Origin: Curvularia sp. ZM96
Lineage: Eukaryota > Ascomycota > Dothideomycetes > Pleosporales > Pleosporaceae
Assembly: GCA_022457065.1 (NCBI GenBank)
Contig: JAJGBQ010000010.1
Coordinates: forward strand, 1-64,000
Length of the DNA stretch: 64,000 nucleotides
Direction of reading: 5' to 3'
A program made the translations under genes and the position numbers. Shown piece after piece: positions 59,904 through 64,000 of the stretch; position 1 is the first letter of the stretch, and every line of letters starts with the position of its first letter. The notes beneath the pieces are model-generated. The model was given only the letters and a program-made list of their open reading frames with translations. It searched no databases and was not told the DNA's origin.

Positions 59904-59974
59904 ATTCTTATCTAAGATTCGAACTTAGATTCAGATATTAGAAGTATCTTGTTCTACCATTAAACTAATAAGAA
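59904..59974 (-). tRNA. trnR: tRNA-Arg(UCU)
   Basis: Acceptor TTCTTAT/ATAAGAA, anticodon arm AGATA-CTTCTAA-TATCT. Reads AGA, the main Arg codon in all genes here. Confidence 0.92.
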
Positions 59975-60019
59975 TCTTTCTTATTAATTATCTCATAAAA
60001 ACATATAATATGTAAATGT

Positions 60020-60394
60020 AAAATAGTTTATTTAAAACCCTCTATCTATTCACTTGGGTATTGTTTTGGAGCATACCCATTACATTACTATTAAATTTTA
60101 TATAGTCCATAGAATTTTTCTTATAATGTGTTATATAACTATTAAACCATTCTATTTTCCCTCAGCGCAGCAGCTTCAGTCTTGTTTGCTTATTTTTTTT
60201 TCTAGCCCGGAGGGGCTTACCCTTTGGGAAGACCCCCGATGGGGCTCATCCCGCAGGGATAGTAATTTCATAGAAATTACGTCGAAAAAAAAAACGGAAG
60301 AAATAATATGTAAATCCTAAAAAGGGTTATATGTTTTCATAACCATTCATTCGGGTTTTGTTTTAGAGTATACCCATTACATTACTATTAAATT
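60020..60394. repeat. Spacer with direct repeat and GC hairpin cluster
   Basis: A ~60-bp segment (tacccattacattactatta preceded by gttttg-agagcata) occurs at 60055-60112 and again at 60350-60400. Type B and C elements lie at 60165-60298. No gene. Confidence 0.8.
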
Positions 60395-61006
60395 CTATAC
60401 AAACCCATTGGTGGACTTCCTGAAAATGGACGCGCCACCATCACCTACAGGATCACCCTTATTCCACTCAATGTCTTTTCTAAAATCAGCTAGTATTCGT
60501 ATATCATACTTTCTAAAAGTGATTTGAACATAAACAATATCTTCATCTAATCCCTGCGGGATTCCCCTTAGGGAACCCTGAAGGGATTCCCCGCAGGGGA
60601 ATAGATTATACTCCTTAAAATAGTCCTCTAATTTATATCTCGTTATGTTGTATAAATCATCTAAGCTATTATCTGATTCATAGGAAAATCCAAATTGATT
60701 ACCAGCCATAAAATAACTATCCAAACGATATCTAACTTTAATGTATATAGTGTATTTAGTATTTCACTCGATAGTACTTTTAATTTTTGTACAAAATGTA
60801 ATAAAGTTAACCATATCATATATTCTAAAATACACATCTAATGGTTTTTCTTTACTATGTAAATACTGAACTGGAACCGGAGCAAAGAAAGGATTATTTT
60901 GTGAACTAGAAGATGTAAATCTAATATTAAGTCCTCTCGCTCCGAGTAAAATAGTAGTTAACATCTGAATTCTTTTGTTAATAAAATTAAGTCTTTGTGT
61001 TTTCAT
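60395..61006 (-). CDS. Unknown ORF with a GC hairpin in frame
   Basis: ATG 61006 to stop 60395, 203 residues, one UGA Trp. Starts MKTQRLNFINKRIQMLTTIL; later YLHSKEKPLDVYFRIYDMVNF and DIVYVQITFRKYDIRIL. The second phrase is weakly reminiscent of N-terminal parts of plasmid-type family B DNA polymerases in fungal mitochondria, but no polymerase motif is present. Residues FPCGESLQGSLRGIPQGL are encoded by an inserted GC-rich palindrome (60548-60602), frame kept. Confidence 0.55.
60548..60602. repeat. GC-rich palindrome inside an ORF
   Basis: tccctgcgggattcccctta and ccctgaagggattccccgca hairpins within the frame of 60395-61006; the length keeps the frame. Confidence 0.85.
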
Positions 61007-61009
61007 GTT

Positions 61010-61930
61010 TTTTAAAAAATATCGCCCACATCGCGTGGCTGTTTACGGGGTTGGTTCAGAAATCACCCGCCCAAGGGTTCGTTTCCAAGCTGGGTAACGC
61101 TGGACCAGACGTTAAACAATATCGATTGCAGGCTGGTGAGTTATAGATGTATTTACATCCTTTCAAATTCCGCTTATTCCTCCCTTTGTGTCTAATAACA
61201 CGATCGCTTACTACACTTCTTCTCCAACCCCGGTAGGGTGATCCAACGTGCGGATATAAGTTCAGAAGCAGCATCCTTATTCATTAGTTAAATCCATCTG
61301 ATAGAGCTCCTTCACCTACTGATGTATTGTATGTAACTCGGTATTATCCTGTGTTCCATTACACACTCATCGTTAAAGATAATCCATTATAATACGCATC
61401 AGATAAACCATATTTCAAAGAATGAAATCTGAAGAATCTTGCCAGACTTCTTTATCGCTTCCGTAGGATGGGGTTTCTTAAGGGGTGTCCCCTTAAGTCT
61501 AAACGAAGTTTGGGGCCCCAAGAGATCAGTATATTTGGTTGCATTGAATGGTTATCACGTATTACATTAACAGTTTTATCTTAATGTTAGTATGATTAAA
61601 TCCCTACGGAAAGGATAAGTCCGGTTTAACTTGGATCTCGCTATCAACACATTGTGTTGAAGGCTAGCAATCCACTGAAGTCTCGAAATCTAGGCAGATT
61701 CTGCCTACCGTCGATTTCTATGACTTCAAAGTTAAACGACAAAGGATACGAGTCGGGTACCAAAATTTAAGAATCGAACACCAAAATTTAAATAAATCCC
61801 GACGAAATGCACACGAAAACGAGCGTTCTCTGGCGGTGTTCAAAATAAGGTGGAATTAGAAGAAATATTCTCGAAATGAAAATGAGGATATTTCCTCCAT
61901 AGCGAGGGAAAAATAACCTTTCGGAACTAC
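61010..61930. other. GC-enriched divergent non-coding block
   Basis: Lies between a minus-strand ORF and a plus-strand ORF. It is richer in G and C than its flanks and has no long frame on either strand under table 4. It holds small palindromes (ttaaggggtgtccccttaa, 61471-61495; ggcagattctgcc, 61694-61708). Candidate for a promoter, replication start or unrecognised RNA; near 61830-61920 it shares inverted pieces with 3.93-4.03 kb. Confidence 0.5.
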
Positions 61931-61995
61931 CACTATATTCCCCAAATAGTAATAGTTATACTAAACGTCTTAAAGTAAAAATATATGGTAAATGG

Positions 61996-62607
61996 GTGGA
62001 TACCAAACCTTTAATTATAAATAACATAAATAAATCTATTATAATTTATAAGAATAATTTTAGCTTACTTACTTATTCAGATCCTAAAATATGCATACCT
62101 TATACTACTCATAACTACACTAACTATAATAAAGTGTTTTGGGTAAGTAAGTTATTAATTACTAGCATGTTAAATTATATAATAAATACTAGCACATTAA
62201 ATACTAGCACATTAAATTATATACTAAACATTAGCACATTAAATACTAGCACATTAAATTATATACTAAACATTAGCATGTTAAATTATATAATAAGTAC
62301 TAGCACATTAAATACTAGCACATTAAATTATATACTAAACATTAGCACGTTAAATTATATAATAAATACTACTTTTAGTCATACAAATATTTTACATACA
62401 AATATGTATACTTGAATGGGTATTCAAATATACGGATTCATACATAACTTAAAACTATTTATTGAAAAATTTAATAATTATAGAGTGACTAAATATAGTA
62501 ATGACACAAAATTGGGAACTTTTTTAAAATATTTATTTATATTATATAGTAATCTTATTATATTGTATATTAATCTTATTCTTTTGTACATCTGGATTAT
62601 TATTTAA
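61996..62607 (+). CDS. Repeat-containing unknown ORF
   Basis: GTG at 61996 (the frame is open further upstream to about 61930) to TAA 62605-62607, 203 residues, one UGA Trp. The middle third is a tandem repeat of STLNTSTLNYILNI units; the C-terminus is hydrophobic (YLFILYSNLIILYINLILLYI). Whether it is a real protein is uncertain, but the repeat unit length keeps the frame. Confidence 0.4.
62155..62375. repeat. In-frame minisatellite
   Basis: Units built of actagcacattaaat and tatatactaaacatt in alternating order (15 + 27 nt), all multiples of three. Confidence 0.88.
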
Positions 62608-62683
62608 TCTTGAAGCATATTATGATATTTTATTTATAACTAGGGATAGATATTACTCTTCTGATAATTATAACTACTATGTT

Positions 62684-63565
62684 ATGAATAACAATTTAAA
62701 GAACTTTAGTTTAAAGGATAAGGTGAACTTTGATTTAAATTATAGGGGGTATATAGATAAAGAAAATAAGTCTTCCAAATTAACTTTTTTAGAGCGTATC
62801 CTAAACAATAAAGGAATCCCTTTATCTAAGGATGTTGTGCAAATAAAGAAGACATTGACTAATAACATAGACTATAACTCAATACCTAATGAGTGTAAAT
62901 TTACTCAATCCAATAGATTAACTTTGTTAAATAATGACTATCAATATAAACAATCTGTTAAACTTACTATGTTAAATGATAAAAATATAAATAGTAGTTA
63001 TATAAAACAAGTTCTAAACGGAAGTATAATCAGTAATTATGAAATTAAGATAGATAAAAGTATTATGAAAGAAGTTCTAGATAAATTTATCGTAGACAAT
63101 AGACTTTATCAACATCAAAGAGTAGACTCTGTGTTGCAGGACAGAAAATTAACTAGTAATACTGATAGTAAACTCACACCAATAAATGAGGTTATCTTTA
63201 GTGCATTTACTCCCTCAACATACCTAGAATTAAAGGAGGAAATCTCACTAGTCCCCTGCGGGGCCTTGCCCTGCTGCGGGACAAGCCCGCGAGGGCTAGT
63301 TGAAAAACAAATAACGGATTTGAAAAGTTTAAAACTGGATGATAAGCTTAAAGATGCACATGCAGATAGATTACAATCTGCTTTAACTTATTACTATGGA
63401 CAATGTTATAATCATGAGAAAGCTGTTTTCCGTACCGCTAAGGATCTACCATTGAATGATGAGGATATGGATAAAGTATATACAGACTTACATTTATTAA
63501 AAACAAAAATATCTAATCTCATAAAAGATTTAGATAAAAACTCTCATAGGAGATTGAATCCTTAA
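62684..63565 (+). CDS. Unknown ORF interrupted in frame by a GC hairpin
   Basis: ATG 62684 (frame open upstream to at least 62540) to TAA 63563-63565, 293 residues. Asn/Lys/Asp-rich, e.g. FLERILNNKGIPLSKDVVQI, YIKQVLNGSIISNYEIKI, and C-terminal YYYGQCYNHEKAVFRTAKDL. The insert 63247-63301 is a full type A hairpin translated as LVPCGALPCCGTSPRGLV. No domain recognised. Lack of stops suggests it is, or recently was, expressed. Confidence 0.55.
   Translation: MNNNLKNFSLKDKVNFDLNYRGYIDKENKSSKLTFLERILNNKGIPLSKDVVQIKKTLTNNIDYNSIPNECKFTQSNRLTLLNNDYQYKQSVKLTMLNDKNINSSYIKQVLNGSIISNYEIKIDKSIMKEVLDKFIVDNRLYQHQRVDSVLQDRKLTSNTDSKLTPINEVIFSAFTPSTYLELKEEISLVPCGALPCCGTSPRGLVEKQITDLKSLKLDDKLKDAHADRLQSALTYYYGQCYNHEKAVFRTAKDLPLNDEDMDKVYTDLHLLKTKISNLIKDLDKNSHRRLNP
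63247..63301. repeat. GC-rich hairpin element inside an ORF (type A)
   Basis: ctagtcccctgcggggcctt...gcgagggctag, identical in most positions to 26513-26570 and 63883-63937. The length fits the reading frame. Confidence 0.92.
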
Positions 63566-63789
63566 TAATAAAAAAAAAACCTATCAATGTTTGTTTAAAA
63601 AAGAACAAGGATAGCTCACAATAAAAAAATATAGTACAGCATATGGCCTTATAAATCAACGGCTAGCTTAATTATGAAGTAAAGTAATTTATTTTATAAA
63701 CATGTGTGGTTCTTGTAAATCTATAAGTTTTTACTATAACTATAGTAAATTGTAATTACACAGTTTATCGCTTAAAAAGGATAAACTAG

Positions 63790-63976
63790 CCCTTTTATTT
63801 TTTTTTAGCCCCGAGGGGGCTGACCCTTTGGGAAGACCCCCGATGGGGCTCATCCCGGCAGGGATAGTTATTTCTCTTTTTTTCTAGTCCCCTGCGGGGC
63901 CTTGCCCTGCTGCGGGACAAGCCCGCGAGGGCTAGTAATTTCATAGAAATTACGTCGAAAAAAAAAAACAAAGGAA
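63790..63976. repeat. GC-rich elements B and A in series
   Basis: Type B (agccccgagggggctgaccc...gggatag), then type A (ctagtcccctgcggggcctt...gggctagt), then the atttc/gaaat hairpin and acgtcgaaaaaaaaa end. The window ends in similar A-rich sequence; no gene from 63566 on. Confidence 0.9.
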
Positions 63977-64000
63977 ATAACGTCAAAAAGAATAAAAAAA

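Noticed and set aside
61056..61274. 72-codon minus-strand ORF in the GC-enriched block
   Set aside because: No UGA-Trp, no recognisable domain, and short for its GC content; could be chance.
62155..62375. CRISPR-like array
   Set aside because: Units are short, contiguous and without unique spacers; it is a tandem repeat in a mitochondrial genome.

Overview
This window is a 64 kb piece of a filamentous ascomycete mitochondrial genome. The evidence is UGA read as tryptophan throughout (translation table 4), AT-rich DNA, a full set of respiratory genes split by group I introns with LAGLIDADG or GIY-YIG endonucleases, both mitochondrial rRNAs and more than 20 tRNAs. A cox1-cox2 reading frame without an intervening stop, free-standing rps3, no atp8 or atp9 in the window, and genes on both strands point to Dothideomycetes, most likely Pleosporales. 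That placement is inference from gene organisation, not from a database match.

Layout. From 1 to 21.4 kb the plus strand carries cox1 (3' exons) fused to cox2, trnN, cob (3 introns), a tRNA with CAU anticodon, nad4, nad4L (1 intron), nad5 and nad1 (2 introns). From 22.7 to 60 kb almost everything is on the minus strand. Read downwards from 60 kb this is two trnR, rns, trnL/Y, nad6, a tRNA cluster, rnl, a second tRNA cluster, atp6 (2 introns), trnC, a 1100-codon chimeric ORF, trnN, nad2, nad3 (1 intron), two unknown ORFs, cox3 (4 introns) and rps3. The two transcription directions converge between nad1 and rps3 (21.4-22.7 kb) and diverge around 61-62 kb, in a GC-enriched non-coding block flanked by unknown ORFs.

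The conserved genes encode complex I (nad1-6, 4L), cytochrome b, the three cytochrome oxidase core subunits and ATP synthase subunit a. rps3, rnl, rns and the tRNAs serve their translation. Sixteen group I introns are recognised, one of them only partly in the window. Junctions were fixed by U before and G at the end of each intron and by restored reading frames. This recovers a 15-nt micro-exon in cob and a 9-nt micro-exon in cox3.

Five features stand out. (1) A structured hairpin module, usually followed by a tRNA-like fold, lies just 3' of cox2, cob, nad5, cox3, an unknown ORF and near nad2; two of these cassettes form long inverted repeats that could flip large segments. (2) The 5' end of nad2 was duplicated and fused in frame to an unknown ORF, and another nad2 piece lies inverted beside it. 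(3) Dispersed GC-rich hairpins occur between genes, in rnl and in frame inside two ORFs. (4) tRNA copies have changed anticodons. (5) Conserved genes cox1, cox2 and nad3 contain apparent frameshifts at short runs, while cob, nad1, nad2, nad4, nad5, cox3 and atp6 are clean; sequence error and recoding cannot be told apart from this sequence alone.
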